Assembly: GCF_018141425.1 (NCBI RefSeq)
Contig: NZ_CP058561.1
Location: 2,914,001-2,978,000, forward strand
Direction: 5' to 3'
Origin: Vallitalea guaymasensis
GTDB taxonomy: Bacteria > Bacillota > Clostridia > Lachnospirales > Vallitaleaceae
DNA length: 64,000 nucleotides
Part shown: one piece after another, positions 17,305 to 25,304 of the stretch
How positions within the stretch are numbered: the first letter of the stretch is position 1
Layout: each line of letters starts with the position of its first letter
Program-made: the position numbers and the translations under genes
Notes under the pieces: model-generated
Seen by the model: the letters and a program-made list of their open reading frames with translations, nothing else
Database searches by the model: none
What the model was told of the DNA's origin: nothing

Positions 17305-17404
17305 TTACAAAACGAGATATTCAGTTGCAAAAGGTGCATTTTACTTACAAAAGGTTACTTTCAAATACAAAACGGGAAATTAGTTTTACAAACGGGAAGT
17401 TCGT
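17305..17404. repeat. Five 20-bp tandem repeats right of the transposase
   Basis: Units begin at 17305, 17325, 17345, 17365 and 17385 (the last shifted by one base) and follow TTACAAAAnGGnnAnTT. The 20-bp phasing keeps every copy on one face of the helix, as expected for multiple protein-binding sites. Confidence 0.65.
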
Positions 17405-17723
17405 TTTTTAATTTACCATAATATTTAAAATATAAATAAAAAATGTAATATTATAATAAATAACATAATAATACTACTAATTATAGGGATGAAAAATACA
17501 ATTTTGATATTGGGATTCTACAAATTTTTTGTTAGAAATGATTTATAATATTTTAGGATTCAAAAAGGGGGCGATAATAAAAAGATAAACAATATTAAAT
17601 AACTAAACAAGTTATAACTGACATATTAACTACTGCTTATAAACTTAATATTAGACCAACGCTGTTAATAGATATTTATAGTAACTGGGTATAGTATTAT
17701 AATGTTAATGGAGGGTATAAAAA
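17405..17723. other. AT-rich intergenic region before a secreted protein gene
   Basis: No gene, terminator or clear promoter was recognised. The last 25 bases contain GGAGGG (17711-17716), which serves the gene at 17724. Confidence 0.4.
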
Positions 17724-18236
17724 ATGAAAAAAGTTTTAAGTATATTTACAGTTTTAGCTTTAATATTAAACATGGGTATGACAGTTTTAGCACAAGAAAA
17801 TGATAATAATTTGTTAGCTGAAAAAGCTACTCAAAGAATATATATTGAAAATGAAGATAATGCTGAATTAGGTCCATTATTTGATTATGATGGATATATT
17901 GATTTAGATTATTGGTTCAATAAAGTTCCTGGAACAAACACATATGAATTGTACGCAACAATAAAATCCGATAATTTCTTGACCAATTATATTAAATGCA
18001 CTTACAGTGTAGTAGATACTAGTTACTTCTTCCCAGATACATACATGAGTGATAAATATATCAACAAGGCATATCCAGCGACTAAACATCAAACATTGTA
18101 TATTGGAAGATTTACTGTACCAAGTGATGTAGACAAAGTAAAAGTTGTTCAAGAAAATCTACAAATCTACAACCTTACAAAAGCTATGTGGGTTAATTTT
18201 GGTAATTGGTCAGGAGCATTTACTTTACCAAAATAA
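17724..18236 (+). CDS. Secreted protein of unknown function
   Basis: The 170-residue product has a clear Sec signal peptide (MKKVLSIFTVLALILNMGM, cleavage probably after VLAQ near residue 24). The mature part of ~145 residues is Tyr/Asp/Asn-rich and looks beta-rich, with repeated aromatic pairs (YDGYIDLDYWF) and no cysteine pair layout of a known toxin. I do not recognise the family. A 24-bp gap to the next gene suggests an operon, so the downstream 146-residue protein may be its partner or protector. Confidence 0.65.
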   Translation: MKKVLSIFTVLALILNMGMTVLAQENDNNLLAEKATQRIYIENEDNAELGPLFDYDGYIDLDYWFNKVPGTNTYELYATIKSDNFLTNYIKCTYSVVDTSYFFPDTYMSDKYINKAYPATKHQTLYIGRFTVPSDVDKVKVVQENLQIYNLTKAMWVNFGNWSGAFTLPK

Positions 18237-18260
18237 TATAAGATGAAGGGATGAATATAA

Positions 18261-18701
18261 ATGTTTATGAGAAGAACTATAGAAGATGTAATTAAATATA
18301 TTGAAAGTAATTTTTTATGTGAAGTCGTTAATGAAGATTGTGAAGAAAATTCCTATTTATTGAACAAAATGATTGAAGTAACCAAAGATAATATAGACAA
18401 TTATATAAAAAGCAATGATATAAATGTACAGTCATTAAATATTAAAATGTATAAATTGTTTTCTACAGGAAATAAGGATGAGTTTTTTGAACAATTCTTA
18501 GAGGATAATGATTTTGAAAAGGAATTTATTTTTGTTATATTTGAAAAATCAACAGAATATATTTATTGTTCTTCAAACAGATTATATTCTTTTCTAGAGA
18601 TATATAAAGGTGTATCTGAAGAAGATGCAACAAGTAATAATATAAGATATAAGCATTTTTTATTTTTGAAAAATGAGTACCCAGAATATAAAGAACTATA
18701 A
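18261..18701 (+). CDS. Hypothetical acidic cytoplasmic protein, 146 residues
   Basis: No family is recognised. It is strongly acidic (runs such as EDCEEN, EDNDFEKEF) with alternating helix and strand segments, and lacks signal peptide and membrane helices. Size, acidity and position directly behind a secreted protein would fit an immunity or sensor protein, but that is inference from layout only. An AAGGGA element lies before the ATG. Confidence 0.5.
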   Translation: MFMRRTIEDVIKYIESNFLCEVVNEDCEENSYLLNKMIEVTKDNIDNYIKSNDINVQSLNIKMYKLFSTGNKDEFFEQFLEDNDFEKEFIFVIFEKSTEYIYCSSNRLYSFLEIYKGVSEEDATSNNIRYKHFLFLKNEYPEYKEL

Positions 18702-18789
18702 TATCTTTGTCACAGTATCCTTAGGGGTTATAATTACAAATTGGTATAAAACCTATAAACAAATATAGAAATAAAGTGTTATATATATT

Positions 18790-18822
18790 AGCATCCGACC
18801 ATTTTGGTTTGATGCTTTTTTT
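18790..18822 (+). terminator. Rho-independent terminator after the secreted-protein pair
   Basis: AGCATC...GACCA pairs with TGGTTT GATGCT (18790-18801 with 18805-18816, one mismatch and one G-U), followed by seven T. Confidence 0.75.
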
Positions 18823-18871
18823 AATCTTCTATGGTTAACATGAATAAGGTTCTGAGATATTTTTTGCGTTT

Positions 18872-18996
18872 TTGAACATTTATCCATATTTGTACAGTAT
18901 TGAACATTTATATGATATTGATTATTGTTTTCGTTTCTATTCAGAACTATAATTACAGTACAATATGTTCTTTAACAGGTATATTGTACTGTTTTT
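18872..18996 (+). promoter_or_regulatory. Leader of the P-type ATPase gene with direct repeats and attenuator-like hairpin
   Basis: TTGAACATTTA occurs twice (18872-18882 and 18900-18910, 28 bp apart). Downstream, a perfect 12-bp stem (18955-18966 with 18981-18992) with a 14-nt loop is followed by TTTTT and ends only about 3 bp before the ribosome-binding site. It has the form of an intrinsic terminator inside the leader, so attenuation is possible. The inverted repeat could instead be a metal-sensor operator. Confidence 0.55.
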
Positions 18997-19012
18997 GTAA
19001 GGAGGAATAACA

Positions 19013-20914
19013 ATGAAGAGATTAATGGATTTTTTATTTGGCGTTAAGATGACAATTGTATCAGGCGTATTTCTAGTATTAAGTCTAATATGTATGATTT
19101 CAGGAATACAGTCTCCTATTGATTTCGCTTGGGGTGCAGTTTTGATTTCTGGTATACCCATGTTAATATTAGCATTACAGAGATTAATATTTGAAAGGTG
19201 GGTATCTTCGGCATTATTAATATCAATGGCTATGGTTGCATCTGTTTTAATCGGCGAATTTTTTGCGGCTGGTGAAGTTGCTTTTATTATGGCGATAGGT
19301 GCCATATTGGAAGATAAAACTGTAGAGAAAGCACACAAAGGGTTAAAGAATCTTATTAACCTTACACCAGTAAAAGGAAGAATACTTAGGGGAAATGATA
19401 AAGAAGAGTTAATAGATGCAAAAGATATTAAACTAAATGATAAACTAAGAGTATTACCAGGAGAAAAGATACCTGTAGATGGGGTCATAGTAAATGGTAG
19501 TTCATCTGTTGATCAATCTATAATGACAGGAGAATCCTTGCCAGTTGATAAATCTATGGGTGATGACGTATATTGCGGAACTCTTAATTGTTATGGAACT
19601 ATTGATATAAAAGCAATTGCTGTGGGAGAAGATTCATCACTTAAAAAGATGATAAAGATGGTTGAAGAAGCTGAAAATAATAAAGCTCCCATGCAGAGAA
19701 TTGCAGATAAATTAGCTGTATGGTTAGTTCCTATAGCTCTTTTAATTGCTATATTTGTTTGGTTGATTACTGGTAATGTAGTAAGAGGCGTAACTGTTCT
19801 TGTTGTTTTCTGTCCTTGTGCTCTGGCATTAGCAACCCCTACATCAATAATGGCTGCCATTGGTCAGGCTACCAAAAAAGGTATTATTATAAAATCTGGA
19901 GCAGCATTAGAAAATATGGGTAAGGTTGATACAATAACTTTTGATAAAACTGGAACATTAACTTATGGTAAATTAACAGTTAGTGATATATATTTTGATA
20001 AGGATATAATCGACAGAGAGAAATTTTTGACAATGACATCAAGCATTGAGAGGCTATCTGAGCATCCATTAGCTAAAGCAGTGGTGGAAAAAGCTAAAGA
20101 GGAAAATATAGATTTTATAGATTGTGAAAATTTTTCAATGACCCCAGGAAAAGGAGTAAAGGGTATAATTGATTCTAAGACCGTATATTGTGGAAAAGTA
20201 AATTACTTGAAGGAAAACAATATTACAATTGATAAGCAAATAGAATATAAGATCAATGACCTTCAAAATAAGGGAATGGCTCTAATTCTTATGGCAATTG
20301 ATGATAAATGTGTTGGTGTAATTGGACTATCTGATATAATGCGTAATGATGTAAAAGTTATTGTTGATGAATTGAAATATATGAATACAGAAGTAGTATT
20401 ACTCACAGGAGATAATCAAAAAACAGCTAATTTTTTTGCTGAAAAAATAGGTATATCAAATATTCACAGTGATCTATTACCGGAGGATAAAGTTTCTCAT
20501 GTTAAAAGATTGATAAATAACAAGAAAATAGTGGCAATGGTTGGAGATGGGGTAAATGATGCTCCAGCATTAAAAACTGCAGATGTAAGTATAGCAATGG
20601 GTACAATGGGTTCTGATGTTGCAATTGAAGCGGCTGATATTGCGCTATTAGGAGATGATATTGGTAAAATACCATATGTAAAAAGACTTGCAAATGAAAC
20701 TGTAAAAACAATTAAATTTAACATAACATTGTCAATGATTATTAATGTGCTCGCTATAATAATGAGTGTACTGGGACTTTTGAACCCTATAACAGGTGCA
20801 CTTGTCCATAACGCAGGTTCTGTTCTTGTTGTGCTGAATGCAGCGTTGTTGTATGATAGAAATTATGAGAATAAACAGGGTAACAAAAATACCAGGTTAG
20901 CTAAAGCTATGTAA
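19013..20914 (+). CDS. Heavy-metal translocating P1B-type ATPase without N-terminal metal domain
   Basis: The 633-residue protein has the P1B signature Cys267-Pro-Cys269 in [11 protein letters not shown], the phosphorylated Asp311 in [10 protein letters not shown], the Ser-Glu-His-Pro loop (SEHPLAKAV) and GDGVNDAP. There are about eight membrane helices, and the C-terminal helix reads [16 protein letters not shown]. No HMA domain precedes the first helix, so the protein is shorter than CopA or ZntA. CPC pumps export Cu(I), Zn/Cd/Pb or Fe/Mn depending on TM7-8; the HNAGS pattern alone does not decide which. The gene is monocistronic, with a hairpin-bearing leader and a convergent TetR gene. 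Confidence 0.9.
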   Translation: MKRLMDFLFGVKMTIVSGVFLVLSLICMISGIQSPIDFAWGAVLISGIPMLILALQRLIFERWVSSALLISMAMVASVLIGEFFAAGEVAFIMAIGAILEDKTVEKAHKGLKNLINLTPVKGRILRGNDKEELIDAKDIKLNDKLRVLPGEKIPVDGVIVNGSSSVDQSIMTGESLPVDKSMGDDVYCGTLNCYGTIDIKAIAVGEDSSLKKMIKMVEEAENNKAPMQRIADKLAVWLVPIALLIAIFVWLITGNVVRGVTVLVVFCPCALALATPTSIMAAIGQATKKGIIIKSGAALENMGKVDTITFDKTGTLTYGKLTVSDIYFDKDIIDREKFLTMTSSIERLSEHPLAKAVVEKAKEENIDFIDCENFSMTPGKGVKGIIDSKTVYCGKVNYLKENNITIDKQIEYKINDLQNKGMALILMAIDDKCVGVIGLSDIMRNDVKVIVDELKYMNTEVVLLTGDNQKTANFFAEKIGISNIHSDLLPEDKVSHVKRLINNKKIVAMVGDGVNDAPALKTADVSIAMGTMGSDVAIEAADIALLGDDIGKIPYVKRLANETVKTIKFNITLSMIINVLAIIMSVLGLLNPITGALVHNAGSVLVVLNAALLYDRNYENKQGNKNTRLAKAM

Positions 20915-20952
20915 AAGGATACATATTTAAAAATATATATGACCATTAAAAA

Positions 20953-21516
20953 TTAAATTATACTTTTGATTATGTATAAATAATAATCAGCAACTTTTTC
21001 TGGTGAATCTTTCAAATTATGGCTAAACCACCATCTTATTGTTTCAACAAAGCTTGATACAATATGATTATTTATATAGCCTTTATCAATGTTAGATGTA
21101 TCAATTGGTTTAATAACAGTAGAAAAAGAATCATAAATGTATTCTTTGAAGTAATTCATAAATACTCCGCTATCTTCAAAGGTTAACATGGATTTAATAA
21201 TTTTCTTATTATCTTTTAGATGATATAAAATATGAGTGATATAATCATTAAAATCTCTGGCTTGTGAAAAATCATGGGTTGCTTCCACAAAAACTTTTTC
21301 GGCGAATACATGTTGAAAAAGTTTTTGGCATGATTTATATAATAATTCATCTTTTGTTTGAAAGTGAGAATAAAATGTTGATCTTCCAATGTTGGCTCTT
21401 GAAGTAATATCCTCAACAGTAATTTTACTGTATTGATTTTCTGCAAGTAATTCGTCAAATGCATCAAATATTAATTTTTGGGTTCTCATGGACCGTCTAT
21501 CTAATTTACCATTCAT
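20953..21516 (-). CDS. TetR/AcrR family transcriptional regulator
   Basis: The 187-residue protein has the DNA-binding domain with ITVEDITSRANIGRSTFYSHF (about 32-52) and a C-terminal helical domain of the kind found in TetR proteins with a ~120-residue effector region. It ends 38 bp from the convergent metal ATPase and faces the MBL-fold gene divergently across 284 bp. Either the MBL gene or an unlinked operon may be its target. Confidence 0.85.
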   Translation of the reverse strand: MNGKLDRRSMRTQKLIFDAFDELLAENQYSKITVEDITSRANIGRSTFYSHFQTKDELLYKSCQKLFQHVFAEKVFVEATHDFSQARDFNDYITHILYHLKDNKKIIKSMLTFEDSGVFMNYFKEYIYDSFSTVIKPIDTSNIDKGYINNHIVSSFVETIRWWFSHNLKDSPEKVADYYLYIIKSII

Positions 21517-21729
21517 TGTATCACCTTCAATAAAATATTAATTTATATATTACCTATTTGTTAAAAATATAGATGTAAAGCTAATCTTAATATGATTAAT
21601 TTAGTCGCATATAGTGAATTTACAAGGTGTTAAATAGCAAGCTAATTATACTATGTTTTAAGTAATTCGTAAAGATGGAAAGACTTATATTAAATAGTCT
21701 GTAATCATATACCGTATCAAATTATTTTG

Positions 21730-21774
21730 GTTATAACATGTAAGGATTTTATGATAAAATATGAGTTATAACTC
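21730..21774. promoter_or_regulatory. Paired GTTATAAC palindromes upstream of the MBL-fold gene
   Basis: GTTATAAC lies at 21730-21737 and again at 21765-21772, where it extends to the 12-bp palindrome GAGTTATAACTC (21763-21774). The sites bracket an AT-rich probable -10 region and look like repressor sites, perhaps for the divergent TetR protein. Confidence 0.4.
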
Positions 21775-21800
21775 GTGTTTTATGATTAGGAGATGATTAA

Positions 21801-22517
21801 ATGAATTATATTAAAATAGATTTAGGAATAACAAATACATATCTTTTACATTTAAAGAATGGCTATATGCTGATTGACACAGGATATAGCAGTAACTATG
21901 ATTCATTTGTTAAGGGATTAAAGAAGAATAACATTGATATATCAAAGATTAAATACTTATTTATTACTCATTATCATGATGATCATGCTGGATTTGCAGC
22001 GAAACTAAAAGAAGAGTTTAATATCCTTCTAATAGTACAAAAAACTTCTGTTGGTTTATTATCTAAGGGTGATAGTGATGGACAGGAAATAGAATTTCCA
22101 ATAACAAAAAGAGTTGGATTCATTTTTGGTTTATTTTCTAAGTTTCATAATGATTTTAAATATCCACCTGTAATTATAAATGAAGAAGATATTATCATAG
22201 ATGGAGACGACAAAAATGTATTAAGAAGTTTAGGTATACCTGCTGACATCATTTTTACTCCAGGTCATACTTGTGATAGTATGAGTATTCTTTGTGATGA
22301 TGGAGTAGCTTTTGTAGGAGATGCATGTATGAATTTTCTTAAGTTCTTAGGAGCAAATTACCGTCCTATTTACTATACTAGTTTAGAGAAAATGTACAGT
22401 AGTATAGAGAGACTAATTTCTTTGGGAGCTAAAACAATTGTTCCTGCACATGGAAAGGAATATGATGTAAGTAGACTTATTCATATGCTTAGGAAAAAAA
22501 GAAGTAGGATTAAATAG
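21801..22517 (+). CDS. Metallo-beta-lactamase-fold hydrolase
   Basis: The 238-residue protein has the MBL zinc motif HYHDDH (about residues 58-63), a later Gly-His pair in FTPGHTCDSM, the bridging Asp in VGDACMN and a C-terminal PAHGKE histidine. All ligands of a dinuclear zinc site are present. The fold covers glyoxalase II, lactonases and many other hydrolases, so the substrate is open. No signal peptide is present. It is separated from the convergent hydrolase by a shared terminator. Confidence 0.87.
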   Translation: MNYIKIDLGITNTYLLHLKNGYMLIDTGYSSNYDSFVKGLKKNNIDISKIKYLFITHYHDDHAGFAAKLKEEFNILLIVQKTSVGLLSKGDSDGQEIEFPITKRVGFIFGLFSKFHNDFKYPPVIINEEDIIIDGDDKNVLRSLGIPADIIFTPGHTCDSMSILCDDGVAFVGDACMNFLKFLGANYRPIYYTSLEKMYSSIERLISLGAKTIVPAHGKEYDVSRLIHMLRKKRSRIK

Positions 22518-22539
22518 TAATACACTGCATATCAAAAGT

Positions 22540-22575
22540 AAAGGTAGTATCATTTTAAGATTTATACTACCTTTT
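22540..22575. terminator. Terminator between convergent genes
   Basis: AAAGGTAGTAT (22540-22550) pairs perfectly with ATACTACCTTT (22564-22574), followed by a short T run on the plus strand. It lies between convergent genes and may act on both. Confidence 0.65.
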
Positions 22576-22588
22576 GCACTAGAAGTAT

Positions 22589-23488
22589 TCAATTTCGTTC
22601 ATAGATAAACGTATTAATCATATTAATGTAGTTTTCAGGATTTACAATTAAAGCAAGATGTCCCCCATCTATATTATGAACAACTGTAGATTTTGGCATT
22701 AATCGTATTAAAGCATCTCTAAGTTCATCACAAAAGAAAGTATCCTGTTCAGAAAAAATAAGCATTACCTCATTTTGGAAGGTTTTAAAATCAACTGGTT
22801 TATGTGTTCCATATTCATTCATCAAGTCTCCCAGTAGTAAATCCATGTGATACCAATATTCTTTAGTGATAGATTCTTTTAACAAATCAATAACAGAGGA
22901 AAAGTCTTGTGTGGTTTTATACCCAGAAGATACTTTTTTAAATACTAGTTTCAAAAATGGTGGTAGTAATATATTAGGAACAAGTCTATCCTTTCTAAGG
23001 TTCTTCTTTAGTTTTTTGGGATTAATAAATTTGGTAATATTAGCAATTCCATTATATGTCAGGTCATTATACATAGAACATGTACCTGATAATATCAAGC
23101 CCTTCAATGATTCAGGATGACGTTTTGCCATGACTTGAGCAAATAGTCCTCCATAGGATTGTCCAACTAGATAAACATTATGTATATCCAATTGCTTCAG
23201 GAATGCTGCAAAGGCATCAGCTAATTTGGCATTTGTATTAAACCCTTTTGGGTAATTGAATGTTAATAGATTATATTTATCTGCAAATGAACTGAACAGT
23301 AAAAAAAATGAATCAGCTAAACCAGTCCCACCAGCAAGAAAAACTAATGTCACATTCTTTGCTGGACTAATATTTTTATAATAACGGTAGGGAAAATCTT
23401 TATTATCAATATGTGCATGTTGTATTGGCATTAGAGCATCGTATTTCTCATATTCTGCCTTTATATTTGTATCTATCATAACTAACAA
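22589..23488 (-). CDS. Alpha/beta-fold hydrolase
   Basis: The 299-residue protein has the nucleophile elbow GQSYGG, an oxyanion-region FLAGGTG, a late Asp in FSEQDTFF and a catalytic His in DGGHLAL. The substrate is unknown. It is transcribed divergently from a TetR gene. The short shared intergenic region contains GTGTGACACAC, so this hydrolase is the likely target of that regulator. Confidence 0.85.
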   Translation of the reverse strand: MLVMIDTNIKAEYEKYDALMPIQHAHIDNKDFPYRYYKNISPAKNVTLVFLAGGTGLADSFFLLFSSFADKYNLLTFNYPKGFNTNAKLADAFAAFLKQLDIHNVYLVGQSYGGLFAQVMAKRHPESLKGLILSGTCSMYNDLTYNGIANITKFINPKKLKKNLRKDRLVPNILLPPFLKLVFKKVSSGYKTTQDFSSVIDLLKESITKEYWYHMDLLLGDLMNEYGTHKPVDFKTFQNEVMLIFSEQDTFFCDELRDALIRLMPKSTVVHNIDGGHLALIVNPENYINMINTFIYERN

Positions 23489-23536
23489 CCTCCTTATAAT
23501 GATTATATATTAGCTTGAATCATCTATAACCAATAT

Positions 23537-23547
23537 GTGTGACACAC
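23537..23547. promoter_or_regulatory. Palindromic operator candidate between hydrolase and tetR
   Basis: GTGTG-A-CACAC is a perfect odd palindrome in the divergent region. Related GTGCCA and GGCACA half-sites lie nearby (about 23551, 23615 and 23635), suggesting several sites for the adjacent TetR protein. Confidence 0.45.
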
Positions 23548-23651
23548 TTGTGCCATATACTTTTAATGTAGTATAATACTAAAATAAGTTTTTTACAATA
23601 AATTAGCTAATATAGGCACATTATTCAAAATATGTGCCATGAGGAGTAGAT

Positions 23652-24206
23652 ATGAAAGAGATTACGGTTACTCAGACACAAGAGTGGATTATAAGTGCAT
23701 TACTTACGTTAATGGATAAGAAAAATTATAGAGAAATTACTATTGTTGATATTGCTTCTAAAGCACACATAGGTCGCAGAACATTTTATAGGTATTTCAA
23801 AACCAAAGATGATATATTGGTTCTGTATTGTAATGTTATTTTACAAGACTTTGCGAAAAAAATTCGTAGTAAAGAAGAGATAACGCTATATTCTGTTAGC
23901 GTATCTTATTTTGAGTTTTGGAATCAGCATTTGGATTTTCTTAAGTTGCTACGTAAATCGGATATGCTATATTTTGTTGGTGATAGATTGCCTGAATTCT
24001 TGGCATATGTTGCTGTATTAGTAGATCATGTTATGCCAGAGGAAATAGAGGATACAATGAAGCGACAGGACAGTTATTATTATGCTCATTATTTCAATAT
24101 GGGCGGTTACTGGAGCATTACGACTCTATGGATGGAGAAGGAAAATCGTGAAACACCAGAAGAAATGGCAACAATAATTGAGAATATAATATATAGAAAG
24201 TTATAG
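23652..24206 (+). CDS. TetR/AcrR family regulator (divergent to hydrolase)
   Basis: The 184-residue protein has the recognition region ITIVDIASKAHIGRRTFYRYF and a C-terminal effector domain with aromatic-rich helices, of the type common in TetR proteins that pair with divergent enzymes. It reads away from the alpha/beta hydrolase with palindromic sequence between them. Regulation of that hydrolase is the simplest reading. Confidence 0.85.
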   Translation: MKEITVTQTQEWIISALLTLMDKKNYREITIVDIASKAHIGRRTFYRYFKTKDDILVLYCNVILQDFAKKIRSKEEITLYSVSVSYFEFWNQHLDFLKLLRKSDMLYFVGDRLPEFLAYVAVLVDHVMPEEIEDTMKRQDSYYYAHYFNMGGYWSITTLWMEKENRETPEEMATIIENIIYRKL

Positions 24207-24336
24207 TTAAATATGAACTTGGTTGTAAGGTAATAAATTTCAATAGCTTAGTGTTATAGGAAATGAAATTGACTGGTATGTTGGTGAATGATATAATTTT
24301 TACATATTGATAATTAATAATATTAATATAATTCTT

Positions 24337-24487
24337 GAAAGAGGTGAACTCGTTTTGAGATTTAAACGAATTAATTGCTCGGTGCAGTTATTATAATCTG
24401 ATAGCAGATTGTGCCGAGAATAAATAATTTGTTATCAGTTAACTGCACTGTTTATAGTATCTATAATAAATAAAAAGGAGCAGTTAC
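24337..24487 (+). promoter_or_regulatory. Putative leader-peptide attenuator upstream of a methyltransferase
   Basis: GAAAGAGGTG (24337-24346) precedes a 13-codon ORF starting at TTG 24355 and ending TAA 24396. Competing pairings are visible. CTCGG(TG)CA (24378-24386) pairs with TGCCGAG (24412-24418), enclosing the hairpin AATCTG-ATAG-CAGATT. GTGCAGTTA (24382-24390, inside the leader ORF) pairs with TAACTGCAC (24440-24448). TAACTGC can also pair with GCAGTTA (24480-24486), directly between the Shine-Dalgarno and the ATG. This matches the logic of translational attenuators such as ermC. Confidence 0.55.
24355..24396 (+). CDS. Candidate 13-residue leader peptide
   Basis: A TTG start with Shine-Dalgarno GAGGTG 9-14 bp upstream opens a short frame encoding (M)RFKRINCSVQLL. 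Its last codons overlap both competing stems of the downstream structure, so a ribosome paused here would change the folding. The basic N-terminal residues could sit in the exit tunnel of a stalled ribosome. No independent evidence of translation is available. Confidence 0.4.
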   Translation: MRFKRINCSVQLL

Positions 24488-24488
24488 A

Positions 24489-25244
24489 ATGAATTTAGAA
24501 GAATTAAGAAGAAAATGGGAATCTGAAGAAGCTCATGCATTCAAAGGATGGGATTTTTCATATATAAAAGATAGATGGAACAGTGAAGATTTACCTTGGG
24601 ATTATTCTATGATAGTTTTATCATTTCTTAAAAACAAGGATAAGTTATTAGATATGGGAACGGGAGGCGGAGAGTTTGTTCTTACACTGAAACATCCATA
24701 TGCTTTGACTTATGTTACAGAAGCATATCCTCCAAATGTAAAACTTTGCAAGGAAAAGCTTGAACCCTTGGGAATTACTGTGAAACAAGTATATGAAGAC
24801 TACAAATTACCATTGAAAGATAAGAGTTTTGATATAGTAATCAACCGCCATGAATCATTTGATTATTGTGAAGTGAATCGTATCTTGAAAAAAGGTGGAT
24901 ACTTTATAACCCAACAGGTTGGCGGTAAAAATAATTATGATTTATCATGCAGTCTCATAGATAACTTTAAACCTCAATTCCCTAATCATACATTAGAAAA
25001 TAATGTTGATAATTTAGTAAAACATGGCTTTAAAATATTGAAATCAGATGAGGCATTTACTCCTATATATTTTTACGATGTAGGTGCTTTGGTTTATTTT
25101 GCTAAGATAATTCAATGGGAATTTCCTGGATTCTCAGTGGATACTTGTTTTGATAATCTTCGTAGATTGCAAAAAATAATTGATGTCAAGAAGGTCATAC
25201 AAGGTACTGAACATAGATTTTTAATTGTTGCACAGAAAATATAG
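24489..25244 (+). CDS. Class I SAM-dependent methyltransferase
   Basis: The 251-residue protein carries the SAM motif LLDMGTGGGEFVLTL (about 54-68), the acidic end of strand 2 (TEAYPPN) and FDIVINRHESFDY in the motif IV position. Its N-terminus HAFKGWDFSYIKDRW matches a Firmicute methyltransferase family without a firmly assigned substrate. The preceding leader structure resembles those controlling antibiotic-resistance genes. The following gene is an RsmH-type rRNA methyltransferase 60 bp on, so a ribosome-related target or antibiotic inactivation is plausible but unproven. Confidence 0.8.
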   Translation: MNLEELRRKWESEEAHAFKGWDFSYIKDRWNSEDLPWDYSMIVLSFLKNKDKLLDMGTGGGEFVLTLKHPYALTYVTEAYPPNVKLCKEKLEPLGITVKQVYEDYKLPLKDKSFDIVINRHESFDYCEVNRILKKGGYFITQQVGGKNNYDLSCSLIDNFKPQFPNHTLENNVDNLVKHGFKILKSDEAFTPIYFYDVGALVYFAKIIQWEFPGFSVDTCFDNLRRLQKIIDVKKVIQGTEHRFLIVAQKI

Positions 25245-25304
25245 GTTTTGTAGAAGCAGTATTACAAATACTAACCATAACTATAAAAAAAGAGAGGTTA
25301 ATCA

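Larger units (their letters stand above)
15371..17404 (+). mobile_element. IS30-family-like insertion element, decayed
   Basis: The element is inferred from a transposase reading frame (15828-17117) flanked by repeat blocks on both sides and a terminator hairpin upstream that would shield the transposase from outside transcription. Exact ends and target duplications could not be fixed: no clean terminal inverted repeat was found by eye, so the outer edges of the repeat blocks are used as provisional limits. Confidence 0.5.

Noticed and set aside
17177..17383. 68-codon ORF downstream of the transposase
   Set aside because: It overlaps the phased repeats, lacks a Shine-Dalgarno and encodes low-complexity sequence, so it is probably chance.
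15371..17404. Repeat arrays considered as a CRISPR
   Set aside because: Units are degenerate and directly adjoining, without unique spacers of constant length, and no cas genes are present.
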